A stretch of DNA of 12,076 bases from UBA7485 sp050945075 (GTDB taxonomy: Bacteria > Bacillota > Clostridia > Eubacteriales > Eubacteriaceae). Below, in pieces: positions 11,575-12,076 of this stretch (its first letter is position 1; each line of letters starts with the position of its first letter). The notes under the pieces are model-generated. The model saw nothing but the letters and a program-made list of their open reading frames with translations, had not been told where the DNA came from and made no database searches. Position numbers and translations under genes: made by a program. The stretch covers positions 1 through 12,076 of the forward strand of contig JBMNSG010000066.1 in NCBI GenBank assembly GCA_050945075.1, read 5' to 3'.

Positions 11575-12076
11575 ATGCGCTCGGCACTGATTATTTCAAA
11601 GAAAAAAGAAGCAGCCCAGAGCATCGCCCAGATCCTGAGACCGTTCAAAATTGACAAGGCGGACATTACGGACTCGGCTTCCGATGCCCGCCGCAGAATC
11701 CAGCAGATTGACTACACGCTGGTAATCATAAACTCGCCGCTCTATCATGAGCTGGGAGCGGATCTGGCACTGGATATCCTGGACCGCGACGGCCCCGATG
11801 TGATCCTGATCGTCAGGCGGGACCAGCTTCCCGCAGCAGAACAGAAACTGGCGGAGGCCCCCTGCTTTGTCGTGACTACGCCTATAAACAAGGTCCTGAT
11901 GATCCGGGATATCCGCTTTATGCTCAACGCCCGCGACAAACGGGAACGTCTGGAAAAGCAGAATAAAAAGCTTGCTGTAAAGATGGAAGACCTCAAGCTT
12001 CAGTACCGGGCCAAGCTTATGCTCATGGGTCATCTGGATATGACTGAAGAGGAAGCACACCGTTATATTCAGAAGC
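11575..12076 (+). CDS. ANTAR-domain antiterminator with pseudo-receiver domain (C-terminus beyond window)
   Basis: Translation from the ATG at 11575 runs open for 167 codons to the window end, with a GGAGG ribosome binding site 4 nt upstream. Residues 1 to about 115 have the alternating hydrophobic pattern of a response-regulator receiver. The N-terminal acidic pair is missing (ALIISKKKE), and the phospho-acceptor position is Asn53 (VIINSP), so it should not be phosphorylated. Residues about 118-145 form a charged coiled coil. From about 146 the ANTAR domain begins (KLMLMGHLDMTEEEAHRYIQ). ANTAR proteins bind paired RNA hairpins in leaders and prevent termination, and members next to glutamine synthetase genes are known in clostridia. 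It lies 66 nt after the GSI-like gene, in the same operon. Likely targets are the terminator-bearing leaders in this window. The final part of the ANTAR domain is not visible. Confidence 0.9.
   Translation, partial: MRSALIISKKKEAAQSIAQILRPFKIDKADITDSASDARRRIQQIDYTLVIINSPLYHELGADLALDILDRDGPDVILIVRRDQLPAAEQKLAEAPCFVVTTPINKVLMIRDIRFMLNARDKRERLEKQNKKLAVKMEDLKLQYRAKLMLMGHLDMTEEEAHRYIQK

Overview
The window is a nitrogen-assimilation cluster from a mid-G+C bacterium, most likely an anaerobic member of the Bacillota (Clostridia or Erysipelotrichia type). The reasons are a type III glutamine synthetase, strong GGAGG-type ribosome binding sites, U-tract terminators in leaders, a glutamate synthase split into separate small subunits, and an ANTAR-type RNA-binding antiterminator. 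The species cannot be named from the sequence. No mobile elements, CRISPR arrays, tRNAs or rRNAs were seen.

Left arm (minus strand, 1-3121): a consensus-like promoter, a leader containing a clear terminator, then glnN (GSIII), a terminator, glnK (PII) and the 5' end of an ammonium transporter gene (amt). These genes would take up ammonium, fix it into glutamine and sense nitrogen state. Middle (minus strand, 3264-4401): a monocistronic class II fructose-bisphosphate aldolase gene with its own promoter, a strongly folded leader and a terminator.

Right arm (plus strand, about 4574 to the end): a leader of about 360 nt holding a terminator and a candidate ANTAR-type hexaloop hairpin precedes five closely spaced genes. 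They encode the glutamine amidotransferase, FMN/Fe-S, poly-ferredoxin, FAD/NAD(P) oxidoreductase and GXGXG parts of a dispersed glutamate synthase. After a 155-nt structured spacer come a GSI-family glutamine synthetase-like gene and a pseudo-receiver ANTAR regulator cut by the window end.

The most interesting point is the GSI-like protein (10231-11508). It keeps the fold and the n1 metal ligands but has replaced Asp50, Glu129, Glu327, Arg339 and Glu357 (enteric GS numbering). The GSIII in the same window keeps every one of the glutamate and histidine equivalents I could align. The GSI-like protein therefore looks like a pseudoenzyme. The gene right after it encodes an ANTAR protein whose receiver domain lacks the phospho-acceptor Asp. 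I propose that the dead synthetase acts as a ligand sensor that holds or releases the antiterminator, as AmiC does for AmiR. The antiterminator would then control the terminator-containing leaders of glnN and of the glutamate synthase operon. This is inference, but the parts are visible in the sequence.
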